This document shows, in pieces, positions 13,151 through 26,477 of a DNA stretch of 64,000 nt. The stretch spans positions 10,478,001 through 10,542,000 of the forward strand of contig NC_135262.1 in NCBI RefSeq assembly GCF_964204865.1, in the 5' to 3' direction. Within the stretch, counting starts at the first letter, position 1; every line of letters starts with the position of its first letter. Both the position numbers and the translations under genes were made by a program. The notes below the pieces were generated by a model. That model searched no databases. It saw only the letters and a program-made list of their open reading frames with translations, and was not told the origin of the DNA. The DNA is from Styela clava. Lineage: Eukaryota; Chordata; Ascidiacea; Stolidobranchia; Styelidae.

Positions 13151-14359
13151 TTGAGAGGATCTAATTACCAAAATGTTTTTCATGTTTATCGGACATTGAA
13201 GTGTTGCTTCCCACAATGAAAGAGTGAACTTCCAGTGATATATGCACTTCAGCTATTATATCATAAGATCAAATCCCAAGAGAAACAATCACACATTAGT
13301 GGGAAAACGATAATTGAGTTAACTTGTGTTTTTGCTTCTAGTTGAACTTGCGCCAATTTCGTCTTTTGTGGGACATGATGACAGTTCCGCCAGTTCTATT
13401 CACGTCTTGGACAAATACAAATATACCTATTATATTCACACCTGCGTAATTTACAACGAACGACGGAACAGTGATTTTCAATGAATGCAAAACTATCAAA
13501 TCCCTCTAATCAAATTAATGTTTTTATTTTATGAGGCATAATACATCGTGTTCGATATTATCGTCTGTTAGGTTATACTTATGCTATGTCAGCAAAAGTG
13601 TGTCGTGAAACATGGCCCTTTTCATTTCTAAGTTCAAGTGAGGTTGAGTGTATGAAAACACATACTCGTGGTATATTTATATCGATCTCCTTGCAAGATT
13701 CGAAGTATGGCATGTAGCGGTATAACACATATAGGCCCTGCTATGGATGTTTCCCAACGCGTCCATTTCCTCGATTATTTCCGTACCAATGACCAATAAG
13801 TCAACTACAATTGAAATTTGTGTAGCCGTTCAGACACAACTTACGCTCCGATATTCAAGCACAATTGTGAACATTATTTGTCAGTTTCAGTTGTATTTCC
13901 ACAAATTAGTTTGAAATTAAATAACTTAATCGTCATTTTGTCTTCTGTGAAGCTTCAGTTTTGTTTCACTAATCGAAAATTAGTCCCGAAAAAGCTGCGG
14001 GTTATTCACGTATCCAAGGAATTAAAATGGACCTACATTTTCATTTCTCGACAGCTGTTCATGTGGGCGTCAATGTTTTACGGTCGATTAACGACTAAAG
14101 CAGATAACCGGATTTAAACATTTATAATACAACCAAGTGGCTTCTGTTTACTTTGCAGTCGACACCAGGATTCATGAAGAAAAAGATTTTCGTGATGTAA
14201 AATAAACTGTCGTGTCGATAGCACCTGTTCAAGACTTCGTTTATTTTACTTCATACCACAGTGCCCACAAAAGGCCAAAAATGACAAACCGTTGAAATTG
14301 TGTAAACAATACATGCTGAAGGTGAGAGTTAATGTCTCTAGATTAAACGTCTTTCTTAT

Positions 14360-14760
14360 ACTATGGGATAAACAACAAAAGAGCGATGCTCAAATATATG
14401 AAAACGAAGACCAAATGGAAGCAGTAGTCTACTTTACCTTTTACATCACCGGTACCGTCAAAAATCTTCCGACTTTCGCGTAGCAAGAGAGAGTAGCACG
14501 TGAGAGGTCGAAGAACCGCTACAAATAATTTGCATTAATTTTCAAGAGGTCATCCCCACAAAATTTCGATTTTAAAAAACGAATCTCAACGAAATTTTCA
14601 AGGCGATTGATCCAGTAGTTAATAAGAAAAGCGATTCGTTTCATGCGGTAACAACAAGAAAAAAATAACAACAAGAACAACAACATACTAACAAAACGAT
14701 CAATAGGCCCATTTCGTGTCCAATAAACCAATCCAATAGCAAGTCGTGTAACACTGCACA
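14360..14760. repeat. Dispersed repeat (GCAATTGGTCCAGTAG family), longest copy
   Basis: The longest of three copies. Its 5' part (AGAGCGATGCTCAAATATAT at about 14381-14400) matches 63609-63632. Its middle (GGCGATTGATCCAGTAGTTA) matches 13064-13083 and 63870-63888. A CAACAACAAGAA-rich spacer then leads to ACAAAACGATCAATAGGCCC and TTCGTGTCC. Chance reading frames cross it on both strands. It is probably a SINE or a LINE/DNA-element fragment, but no promoter box or terminal repeat is visible. Confidence 0.6.
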
Positions 14761-16495
14761 GCATTTAAAATGAAAAAGAATGAACTGTACCTCACATTCA
14801 AGTATTACATTTATATATAACGAGGCACGCATTACACATTATTATTATTATACCCCGTCAAGTGTAGAACCGATGATTAATAAACCTTGGGAGGTTATCG
14901 ATTATCGTTCCAGGATTGCGGGTAAACGTGCCTTTCCCATCGGCACCCTGGTAACACGGAGCTTCTTTTTTATTATTTATTTCCTAGTATTGTGTGCGGT
15001 CGGTAGTTTTTATTGATTTTCCGTCATTTTTTCAGACCGTCTTCAACGCGACCCGAACTCACTCTGCTTCAAGCCAGTTGATTCACTGTTTCTTTGATTC
15101 ATGTACCACTCCTAAACTTCTTTTGTCTTTCCTGACCGCCTTTCGCACTTTCTTTCGATTTTTATCGACGTTGTGATATGTCCATATATTTCATCGCCCG
15201 TATAAATAAAAATAGATCATTAATCACTCGATTAGCTACTGAATTCTTTTGGTGATATATTTAAACGAGTGAATTGTGAGCAAATAGATCTTGTCGGGGC
15301 GATGAAATACGCTTTTGATGTTTGATAAGAACGACACACAAGTAAGTAAATTAAGCTCGCCAAAATTTGACATTTAGTTCATCAAATATTTGTCTTTGAT
15401 ATTGAATGTATTGCTTAGATTATTCTATAAAAATAGGTGGGACGAAATAAAGCAAGGTACCGTATTTAATTGCATAAATTATAAGTATAAGTTTTTAAAA
15501 CATTAAAGTAGTAATGGTTTTATTTTCTACGCCATGTTTATTTATCCATATCATTTTTTGTCCATTAAATTGTACTTTTGGCAATTATCTAAAAATTATT
15601 TTACTTAGTTTTCTCTAATTAGTGAGTATCTCAAAATAAATATGGATCCCAATTTAGTACCATAAATGGTTTTACAAAATAAAGTAGTTATCGCCAATCA
15701 GTACTCCGTTTAGAATGTAAAGAAAATACTTGCTTGTCATGTCTATTTAGTTACATGCAAGATATTGACCAGTTTTTGTATGAATCCTAAACGTGGTCCG
15801 GTTTAAACCGGTTCTGGACGGGCCTTATTCCCGATGAGAATCTCCATGATATCAAAAACTGTTGCAATATCGTCGTATTTCTGAAATAGTTCCATCACCA
15901 TCACACCTGTCGTCTATTCCTAGACTCTATTTGCATCGATCTCACCAAGAGATGCTAAATATTTTATTTTAAAATATTGAAAATAGGATTAAATACCTAA
16001 GTAAGCATACATTTAAATTGTAAGGCTTATCAACATATGTCTTGGATTACCAGCTACACAACCCATTTTATTTTAAATGGGCGATCGCCCGAAATGGACA
16101 TCAGTACAGGAAACCAGTCCTCGTTAATTAAAAAATCGAAGACATAAGAATGTTCACAGTGTAAAATTCTAGAAGCATTGTTTAAATAAAATTATCTCAC
16201 GGTCCGATAAAAACACGGTGACGCAATTATGTTTTTATTGCTGCCACCAGGCGAATCAAAGATAAAGAGATATCCAATGATGCGATTTATATACGAGACA
16301 TACTTGCTAAATGATCTGGCTAAAAAGCAAGCGAGTTGATCTCTAAACAATAACTCAATATATTCATGTTTTTACGGATGAAAGAACTCAACTTGAGATT
16401 TGTAGCAGATTTAAAACCTTGAAATCTTCTAAAACAACAACGTACTTTGTCCAGTCGTAGTGACGAAGCATTTTCAGATTTGTTATTCAAATTTC

Positions 16496-16732
16496 GGTAC
16501 TCCCAAAGTATGTGAACCAAGATGGCGGACACCGGAACGTAGTATGTGTACCAAGTTAGGGTTAGACCATAATTTCAGTTACAAATACTACGGAAGTCAC
16601 TTGGCTAGTCCCCGAACACGTAATAGAACTAAAATAAGGAAAACTGGAATAAAAGTATGGCTTAATCCTAACCTGGTATACATACTACGTCCCGGTGTTC
16701 CGCCATCTTGATTCACATACTTTGAGAGTACC
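16496..16732. mobile_element. GGTACTCC-family element, copy 2
   Basis: 237 bp, starting GGTACTC and ending GAGTACC, with extended inverted arms of about 75 nt (16496-16573 and 16659-16732). The flanks CAAATTTC (16488-16495) and AAAATTTC (16733-16740) make an 8-bp duplication with one mismatch. The left arm contains CCAAGATGGCGGAC and the right arm its inverse (CCGCCATCTTG), a YY1-like core. The GTTAGGGTTAGACC / GGCTTAATCCTAACC blocks mirror each other. Closest to copy 1, and non-coding. Confidence 0.87.
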
Positions 16733-16740
16733 AAAATTTC

Positions 16741-19700
16741 TGCTTGTGTGAATAATTTTATTAAATGGTTGTTCATTCTAAATTTGATTCGTTACGACGT
16801 AAGAAACTACTCCATGAATACCACCTACGTCATCCGTACGATCCTTCCTGTCACAAAATTCAATTCCTAACGCTATGCAAATTCTATAAATTCTCTGGTT
16901 TTACTATCATGTTTACCGACCTTAAATAACATGACTATTAAAAGCTCATTAATGGTACTTTGGCTTTAAAATGGGGCATTTTATCCACGCAGGGTGACTA
17001 TTAGTACATAAGTAGAACTTTAATACAATACAGAACCGCCGTAGTTTTATGAGTAATAAAAATAAATTTGACGGTAACGTGGTAAAAGCCAAGTTCTGGA
17101 TTGTTAAGTCATAGCCCATATTTGGTTTTATTCGTTGTGCTTTGTCTAATTACAAAGTAGTGTTAACACATAAATTCAGGAGCTATCAAATTTTATACTA
17201 TCATTCTAGTATAATGTCTTTCATTCTTGGTATGTCTTGGAACCGTGAAAAAGTTCATTGACTTTTCTAGTTTGTGTCAATTTCTGCCAAACCTAAATTA
17301 TCATTTACTGGCATAATGCGCATTTATTTTCTAATTAATACAATATAATTGGTGTGTTTTGCGGTTAATGGGCAATGTCAAGAAGTTGGTATGTCATGAC
17401 AATTTTCCGGTTTCGATTCCTGAATATAGATTTTTTTTTAACACTTCGGTATGCGATATCAGCGTCATAAAACTATTTTGGTAAGTTTTAACCTTATCAT
17501 CGTTGTGTTAGGGTCATTTTAATACTAAAATCATAAAGATTTCACAACCGTTGAAATCGCATTTATTCTCATTTTCTCGCAATCTATTGAGGAAAGTATA
17601 TTTGAAATCATTTAATCATTGCACCAACTTTACTATTTACAAATAATCTACGTACATACAGCGTTATCGTAAATTCTGTCAAATTGTTATTTGCCAATGT
17701 CGTTAACAAGGCACAGATTCTTCCGGCATAGTCAAATGGGCGCCCGTGGTAGGATATCCGCACCGGCACATAAATCGTTTTCATATAATGTATGTTGCTT
17801 ATGGCACCATATCTGAGTAGGGGATAAACTTAGTAAACAAACTAATGTTCAAAACATAAGATTTAATACACGAGTTCGTTATAAAGTAAAGTCTATAATG
17901 CATGTATGTCTGTTATGTATAGGCACCATTTGTTTGGTCTTCAAATCAATATAAAATATCAAAAGGGTAAAGGTGTTTATTTTACAGTTTTCATCGTCGA
18001 AATATGCGATCAACAAGGGTATATTTATTTAGTAAATATACAGTATATATGAACTTTTTATTTTTGATATCTAAGAATTGTCAAGTATAATGTATATATT
18101 AAAAAACTTACCAAATATCTTAAATAAAAATGTATGTGTTATGGAGCAAAATTAATGTATTCTTTTTTTTCTCGTTGTGTGGTCGAGTTATACTTGGTCA
18201 AGTAATATTTTTCACACGCCACTTTTATGGTGTTTTTTTATTTTTTAGATCAATGGCAAAGTCATTGCTTTATATAGGATTTAATAAACCTACATTCCGA
18301 CATTTATTGCCGCGTTTACACTTAGTACACTATTTAATAAAGTTGTTTCGTTCAGATGGCCGTGGAAGCACGATTCTGCCTAACTTGGAAATAATGCAGC
18401 ATAAATAATTGCCCAATCTTCTTGCGAGTATTGATAAGTCAGATAAAGGTACAATCAGTGACCGCTTACAAAATTTATGCATTACGTGTGATTTCGAGTC
18501 GTCGGCGATATAATCTACACATGGCGTATTATAAAATATGCATTTGATAATTTAGATAAAGTGTGACGACGAATACAGAGTTACAGACCATTTGAAGAGG
18601 ATGTTGGACCTAATTAACTATTCCGCCGTCGAAATAGACAAACCAAAAGGGCCACCGGGGACTGACTATCTTCAATAATGTTATCCGAACACAGTATTCA
18701 AACAATTTTAATCCATATAATTTTAACAATTCCGCTCTTTTCTGGCGTCAGTTTGTCTCATAATTATCGTATTTTGAATATGAACGTTTCATCGAAGACA
18801 TTCCATACTTTATGTCACATTTCAGATGCTTTCTTATGCAGTATTTATAGTAAACAAAGTTTTTCATAGATCTTTTAGTCACCCATTCATAAAAAATTGA
18901 TGGATTTCAACGCTTTAGTAACCGTTCCGAGATAATATGATGCCGTGGGCTGAGTTTCATTATGACGTAACAATTGACTTGTCGCTAATGTTATGATAAC
19001 CGCAAACTTACTGAATTAAGTTGTATACATAGCCACTTAGTACAGTTACATCGAGAATCGAGGCAAATAAAATAAATGCTAAACAGAAAGAAAATTACCT
19101 CGAAATAGTGGGATATAGTGAATACTTCAATCATTTGAACTGAAACTGAATAAGAAATCGATTCATAGGTTTTGATATGAAATTGTTTTACTGTCGTCCG
19201 CATGTCTTATAAAAATTGCTTGAACGTTGTAGTATTTGGAAAAATAGGAATCGGATAAGCATTACACGTGCTAATGCTGACTGATTTGTTTTAGTGTTCC
19301 TTGCTATCGAATATTATAAATCGGCATGGTTTCCTTTTCGGCTATTCAAGCTCGCGGAACCCTAACGAGAGTTATTTTCATTATCTGAGTTATTTTCTTT
19401 GTGCCTCGTATTTATTAATCGTATGAAATACAATGAATATGGCCGGTCGAATTCATAAACACGATACATATTCATTTTTTCCGCTTAGGTTGGTTTAAAT
19501 GACGCGGCTAGGCTTTCAAGATTGCCAAAAGTCCTTTGAGCGTAAATACCGTAACCTTCCACATTTGCAAAATATGTTTTCAACTAATGTTTTGAGGTTC
19601 CAGTGGTCCACGCCTTTTTAAATTCCATGTGTAGTTTTCTAGATTACGCCCCGCCATATACGACAACAGTAAATATACTTGTTTATTTGGAAATTAGGAA

Positions 19701-19990
19701 ATCAAAACATCGCCTCGTGACATTTTTTAAATTCTTTGACGCGGAATAGCTTTCGTATTATGACTCGTAATTTTTTTTTTAAATATTTTGACTAAGCGTC
19801 AAAGGGTTTTCCTATTACTATCAAAAGACTACAACTTAGAGTCGCATCCTTGTAGCATATCAACAAACTAGTTGAACTAATATGATTGTGTTACAAGGGA
19901 TTCAATTTAGCATTCTAAACAACTTTATTAAAACTCCATTTAGTCCGCGAAGCGTTGTATTGGTAGCCAAACGGCCACAGTTCACAACAC
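16741..19990. other. Intergenic, no gene recognised
   Basis: AT-rich, with no conserved protein, RNA fold or clear repeat seen. Reading frames of 60-92 codons here have no recognisable domain or coding-like composition. Confidence 0.45.
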
Positions 19991-19998
19991 GAAAAACC

Positions 19999-20212
19999 GG
20001 CGCTCCAGACGTATGTGTACCAATATGGAGGTAACTAATTTTGTTCGTCTACTTTACATCAAGTTGTGTAAAGAGACGGAAACCTATGGGCAGGGGGTAT
20101 ATTCACTTAGCTAACACAAACAGTCCCCGAACTCGTAGTAGAACTAGATTAAGAAAAATCGGAATAAAATTATGGCCTAACCCTAACCTGGTACACATAC
20201 TACGGGAGTACC
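19999..20212. mobile_element. GGTACTCC-family element, copy 3
   Basis: 214 bp, starting GGCGCTCC and ending GGGAGTACC. It is flanked by an exact 8-bp duplication GAAAAACC at 19991-19998 and 20213-20220, the cleanest of the family. The interior shares CCGAACTCGTAGTAGAACTA and GGCCTAACCCTAACCTGG with copies 1, 2 and 5. The left half is more diverged than the right. Confidence 0.9.
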
Positions 20213-20220
20213 GAAAAACC

Positions 20221-21182
20221 GATATGCTTCATAATCACAACACGAAAACCCGATATTTTTCCTAATACTGGCAGAGGGTATTTGTTAAAATATCCAAGTT
20301 CTATAATATGAAGTCCATAATTTACGAGCTTAGTGGATGGTCAGACTTATTCGTTTAATCATTGAATACATAATGCCGCTAGCGAATTTCTTGGAATAGG
20401 GATGGATACGTGGTTCCAATCGCTTTTTAAACGTATACCTACTTATTAATTAATCCAGAATATAGAATACACACAAGCTATTACGCAATGAAGAATATCG
20501 GCGCAAGTCAGTGAAATCGAATGCCGGTCCTTAGAAATTGAAACCTCTTTGGGCGGTGTTTTAAGATTCAACAAAAGAGTATGTTCAATCATGTACTGCG
20601 CAGATGATAATCTGAGTTTGTATTTGTATGTGATCATATCTGATTGAGCATGGTTTGAAAAAAAGGCGGTATTTTGGAAATAACAAGTGACATCAACACC
20701 CGCCATTGTATAGTTATCAACCGATGAAAGGCTCCTGTACGAGTTAGATTTTTCTTTCGTCGCTCGTTATTCATTTCTTAAGAACTATGATTTCAAATGA
20801 CGTCAAAAGTTCTAAGCAGAAGAAAATGGACGAGAATTTTATATTGGTAATTTAAATCAACAATAGATAAGAAGAAATAACATTTGCGTCATTTCCGGTT
20901 TTCAGCCAATGAAAATGTGGCAACTTGTTAATTATTGGTTTTCATCCAAAAGACAAGGGTAGCTTAAACATCTTTAAAATAACTTTTAGTAATACTGCCC
21001 TCTCAAATTTTACTTTGTCCGGGTCGAGTAATATGCTAAAACAAATATACGGTATTAGCATAGTTTTTCTTTGTTCTAGATAGATTTGAAAAAAATAATA
21101 TAAAAAAAATGATGGCGATTGATGTATAACTTTTCTTGGCAGGGCTTATAATTCCATAACATTGCTTTGAAAAAAATATATT
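20221..21182. other. Intergenic, no gene recognised
   Basis: Nothing recognisable beyond short chance reading frames. Confidence 0.45.
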
Positions 21183-21292
21183 GGACCTCCTGAAGTATGC
21201 GCACCCAGATTGCGCACAGCCTGAACTCGGGTTGTGTATCAGGTTAGGGTTCAGGTTATGCGACATCTTGGTGCGCATACTTCAGGAGCACC
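21183..21292. mobile_element. GGTACTCC-family element, copy 4 (shortest)
   Basis: 110 bp with a perfect 19-bp inverted pair, CTCCTGAAGTATGCGCACC at 21187-21205 and its inverse at 21270-21288. Outer bases are GGAC...CACC. The flanks AATATATT (21175-21182) and AAAATATT (21293-21300) match at 7 of 8 bases. The interior keeps a CAGGTTAGGGTTCAGG block like the GGTTAGGGTTAGG block of the longer copies. It is a reduced or divergent subfamily member. Confidence 0.8.
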
Positions 21293-21560
21293 AAAATATT
21301 GAAAATATTGTTCATCTCACATAATTCAAACTACATTCTGTATAGTAATCAGTAAGCAAATCAACCTGACCATTCAACACAAATATCTATAACTTACAGG
21401 ATACTATTTTCCCAGAAAATCAACGTTATAATTTCCATCATTGTTGTTTGTGGCTACAAAACGGAGTGTCGTTATCTTAAATATCACCCGAAACCGGACA
21501 ATAGTATAGGAAAGGTCATAGAGTACACAACCGTAATCTCGTACCGGCGGTTAGCGATAC

Positions 21561-21815
21561 GCCTAGACTGGCGGGCCATGTAAGTGTGGCGTAAAAAGTT
21601 ACATAATATGAACAATATTTACTGTGTTACAAAAGCAAATGTGGAAAACAATAAGCCCCTGGCCAAATATGAATTTATTCGCAATCCCAACAAATTCCTT
21701 GAGCTATTTTTAGCAAAACATCCAAATTTGATTTTAGTTTGTTTGCGCAGCATCAGGTGGGCCAGATTGAATTACCCAACTGGCCGGATTTGGCCCGCGG
21801 GCCGTAATTTGCTCA
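21561..21815. mobile_element. hAT-like repeat relic, copy A of a dispersed pair
   Basis: Co-linear with 46196-46462. Shared blocks include ACATAATATGAACAATATTT / ACATATCATGAACAATATTT, CGCAATCCCAACAAATTCCT / CGCAATCTCAACAAATTCCT, and a GCATCAGGTGGGCCAGATTGAA-type block. The end is GGCCGGATTTGGCCCGCGGGCC, typical of hAT-derived repeats in animals. The long reading frame across it (21584-21967) is not a gene. Confidence 0.75.
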
Positions 21816-24800
21816 TGTCAATGATACATCGTTTTATCTCGTTCATAAATTGGAATACATTTTCTACAAAAGAGTATTTCTGTAACATGAGATATAAATA
21901 CTTTGGATTTGAAAGTGAGTATGAAACTACGTTAATAATCTACTTCTTGGATATTGAACAAATTTAAGCTTTATCACATGAGCATTATTCGTCGTCAATG
22001 ATAATTTGTTTATCTATTTTTATTTACCTACTTTGATTGATTTGATATTTATACTTGCTAGTACATACATTGGTGATTCATTCCTTAAGTTTGCACGCAG
22101 GCATATAGTTATAAACACCCAAATGACTAAATTTACATTGAATTTCTCCCCACCTCAACAACGGTTTACGATCGGCTCTTCGTATTACACGATATCCAGC
22201 AGCTCTGCGCGTTTACAAGACGCCATTATAATTTACGCAAATCGTTTTGTTTGCGTTTCCATTGACGGTATTGTTTGCCTTCGAAGAACGACATCGCGTA
22301 CTATATTTCCACAAAGGCGCCCGAGTTCTTCAGGCTCGCAATGTTGTTGTTGCGCAAATAAAATATCGCTCGTCAGTTCGTCGAAATAAGCCTCGATTGC
22401 GATAAACCTGCTTGTCCAAAAGTATTAGTTTTCCTGAGATAATATGCCTGTATACCCCAGACTTTTGTCAATGGACGTCACAAATTAGCTGGGATGAATA
22501 GGAGTATTCATAGCGTACCGTACCCATAAAAAGGTCAGATAGTATTGTTGCATGCAGATGTCCCTACAAACAAAATTGAAAGAGAAATTACAAAAATATT
22601 GTAAAATTTCAACACCATTACCCACACATTTGGGGATTAAAATTTCTAATTAATCTGAAAAATGCTTGATTGGCATGCAATCCCCTTCTGTGGTTAACCT
22701 CAAAGCAATCTCTTGTAACTAACTGACAGTTAGCAATGTCGCTAATTGACTGAGGAATGCAACCACAAATCCCAAGGGATGATAATTTCCCGCGCCGCAC
22801 GCGAGTTTGTGTGACTTCCGTATATTAGATTAGATTTTTTTTTCGAGCTCGGTGTTGTCACATGGGTCATTTCGATGGTTTGACAAGGGTCAAATTGTGG
22901 CGCCAAGGAGGTAAGGTTAGTTATTCCTGATTGGTCTCGACTTGTGACCAAATTCCGACTTGATGACACGCGTACTCGTTTTGGATATATCATGGATATG
23001 GAATTGGATAAAGAAGATTGTATTATTAAAATACAGATGTATAGATTTAAATACAGAAGCCCCAAACAATTGAAAAATTACTGTATAATATAGCTTTTGG
23101 CACCCCAGAAAAAAAAACAAAAAACATCCATATCAGATTTGTGCCTATCGTGACGGGACTGTTTTGCACTTGCATTATAAATATTCATTGTCTACGCCGC
23201 CAATAGATAGCTCCCGACTATATTTCCAACCAAAAAAGGTTTTCCTATACTATACTATACTGATACTATTCCCAAATAACCATTTTGAGTTTTCGCAGTT
23301 GTGCTGCCAATTGTTATGCTACTGTTCACATCTTGCTGATTCGCTAATGTTACGGAAGAGATCAAGGAAGTAGATGTTCGAGGAGATATCCATTGAATAC
23401 AACCCATACTCGTGTACCACCTAATCGTATTTGCAAGATATTTAATTTATTGATTCAAACGTGCAAAATTACAGTAACTGCACTGCGAAGAGCGCTTATA
23501 AAATATAGAATAAAAACAAGTGGTCATCTTAAAGAAATATGAAATAGAAAATTCGGAAATTCAAAATAACATTTGGCAAAAAGAACATGCCGTAATATTC
23601 AAGTTTGAGAAAAAATTATAAAAAAAATGGAAATTTACAGAAAATATGTATTTTTGCTATATTATGATTTCGATCCATCTTATAACGACGAATAGGGAAT
23701 CAGAAATAAAAATCCATGCTTAAACGCAGGCATATTGTAAGGTACAGTGTACACAAGCATTGCATTTATCGGGATATTTCATCCAATATATAATGAAGAA
23801 CCTTTTAGTTAAAATACTATGGTAAATCATTCGTTCATGCAATTACTGTCGGTAAATACAACGCATTCGAAATTTTAGGCCCAAGAGAACGTTAAAAATA
23901 AGAAATTCTGGCAAATGTATAAAATACATATTGCAGTTGACGGTAGACCAAAAATCCTACTAGGTTATATATATAAAAAGAACGTTTTACCGTTTTTAAC
24001 CTGCTGAAGTACAAGCATAAAGACCTGGGCATAGCGCCAAATTGAATGGGGTAGCGGTACAGAAATGTCAGACAATATTTCAACGAGGAATCAGAATTGC
24101 TGTCAGATATTGACAGAAAGTTGATAAAAAGTTGATTAAAACTTTCACTTAGGCAATTTTTAGAAGCACTTCAGTATTATCATAGACATAAACTCGTCCA
24201 TGCTTGGGACTAATTATAAATAAGAACGAATAGTTTTGTTTTATATACACCCCATGCATGATGAAGATGTTAAAATAATGAAGATTAATTATTTGACAGA
24301 CAGTAAAATTTTGTTGAAGGCAACTTTTTGAAATATTAATAATAGAAAAGGTTCCTGAGAAAATAATCAAGATGCTGTTATATTGGCACAAATTTTAATT
24401 GACGAAAGTTATATGTAAGCTGAATAGTGTAAGAAAAAGAATGGCGTCTATATCCTCGCAAGATAGTGTTTGATTCAGAATCCTGTGTAAAGAGGCCCAT
24501 ATCTAGAATTCTGTGTCATTAATTAGGATTTCATACTATTACTAGCAAATTCATGGTAAATTTACCATATAAAATTGCAAAATGTGATAATTATTTTAAA
24601 AAAGATGGTACATTTAATCATTTGGATTATTAAAAACACCTTGAAATATTATTTAAATTTTTCTAAAATTAAATTTTCTCAACACCATTAAATATGACAC
24701 CTATACCCGACAACAATAAAAAAGATTGCTCTTGAGAATAAATGAACTCCATACAGGCGAATGGTGAACATCAATAAAAAATGATGCTTTAGGAAAAAGC

Positions 24801-26273
24801 ACATACATAAAGCACATACACATATATAACAATGTGAGCTTCAGATTATAAAATGATGGTGGCACATTAAACTATATGAAGAATTGAAGATACAACAAAT
24901 CAAAAATATGCAATGAAAAATATACTTTAAACCTAGTTATAGATATAATGAAGGCTTTATCATTTGCAACCACAAATATATTTTAGCAATGGGGAGATGA
25001 GGTACTGACGGTATCTGCATAACTTTTTCATCACATATTAAACCAATAATATAAGAAGCACCAAATTGTAATTAATTAATGAAACATATTATAAAGATAA
25101 CATATATGGCTTGTATTTATTTTAATATGACTGGGATCGACTAAAAATAGCTCAATGGTGTGTGTGAGACGATTGAGGTATTAGATGACCAGGCATGGTT
25201 TGGATAACAACAAGGACAAAAAAATGGAAATTAATTTTTGACTCGGTTGTGGTAGATAGTCAAACACTATCGTGAAAAAAAGCAAAAATATTACTGCAGT
25301 GAGACTTATAGTAACAACCCAAAAATTCAGGTAAAAAAATTTAATATAATTTACCAAGTGTGATGGATAGAGGCAGTTAATAAGATATACTTTACCAGAA
25401 CCTTACAATTCTCTGAAAGAGAACTCAATAATAATCCTGATAATACGATTTCAGATTATTTCATCTAAAAAAAATTCCACAAACGTGTTTTTTAAGTGGC
25501 ATTTTAACCTTACACAGATTAGCTTTTAAACTCCAAAGTTACATGACAAAATTAGCTAATCTTGCAGATTGTTATTGACTTGCTTAAGAAGTGGGAAACA
25601 TAATCAAGGAACCCAATTATATCTTCCATTTACCTGTTGCATATCACCTTCATTAACAGGTATGGGGAATGCCAAACATGGGAGTCAATTACTGCTAACA
25701 ATGGCCACACGTTTGGCATAGAAAAACTAACTAACATATATACCATTCTTTCTCCACACATGAAATAATGATACACCATATATAAAATGTATCAAAGAAT
25801 AACGATAAAAGGTTTGAACGAATTAGACAGAACTTGAAAGGCAAATACAAGTTGACATACATCAAAATGAAATGAAGATATAATAGGTCACTTTGGAACA
25901 ATTGCATAACATTGTTATTTTCAATTTACAGCTATAACGCTGCATTATTATACAAAGTATATTATATTAGAAAAACATAAATGAGGTTTTCGTTGTTTCT
26001 TATAAATGATGAAAAAATCTAGGTGTAATCGTTAGATCCTATCTTATAGCACTACTACCCATTATAATTAAAATTTAGGGCAAATTCCAATCTGTAAATT
26101 TACTATCAGATAAGTGTTGATCAACTATGAATTGCTCATATAATAAGCCAATCCTTGGCCCTGTTTAATTTTATGCACAATGAATCTGCAACTGGTCCCA
26201 GTAGGAAATAATGCATTCAATTCGTGGGTAAAATAATTAGCAGAAGCACATCGTTAATAAACTAACAGTATTT
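21816..26273. other. Intergenic, no gene recognised
   Basis: About 22,150-22,420 is locally richer in CG dinucleotides than its surroundings and could mark an unmethylated or promoter-like patch. Its reading frames show no domain. About 24,400-26,270 is extremely AT-rich and lies beyond the 3' end of the sulfotransferase gene. A CTATA micro-repeat lies near 23,249-23,262. Confidence 0.4.
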
Positions 26274-26279
26274 TTATTT
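26274..26279 (-). terminator. Candidate poly(A) signal of sulfotransferase gene
   Basis: TTTATT on the plus strand, i.e. AATAAA on the minus strand, about 200 nt beyond the stop codon of the sulfotransferase gene. Confidence 0.45.
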
Positions 26280-26477
26280 GAAGATTCGGAAGAACATAAT
26301 ACACAATAAAACTTGGGCTGTGAAAAATTGGTTCAGAATTAACTTAACATGCAAGGATACTTCATACTTGGCCAGAATAGATAAGAATGAACAGAATGGA
26401 AATATGCCTAGATTATCTGTGGGCCATGCTTTCGTGAATATAAAAAAAATAAGCGTCATGTATATATGAAAGACTTT

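Larger units (their letters stand above)
12602..16487. other. Intergenic, repeat-bearing
   Basis: No host gene was recognised. The stretch contains two copies of a dispersed repeat, listed separately at 13020 and 14360. A possible stem-loop has TTTCATCGCCC near 15190 and GGGGCGATGAAA near 15297, with inner inverted ATCACTCG / CGAGTGA. The remainder is AT-rich with short chance reading frames. Confidence 0.4.

Noticed and set aside
21584-21967. 127-codon plus-strand reading frame
   Set aside because: Its first two thirds lie in a hAT-like relic repeated at 46.2 kb; no protein motif.
22006-22389. 127-codon plus-strand reading frame
   Set aside because: No domain; Ser/Cys-rich tail comes from a CG-richer patch; no splice or expression signal visible.
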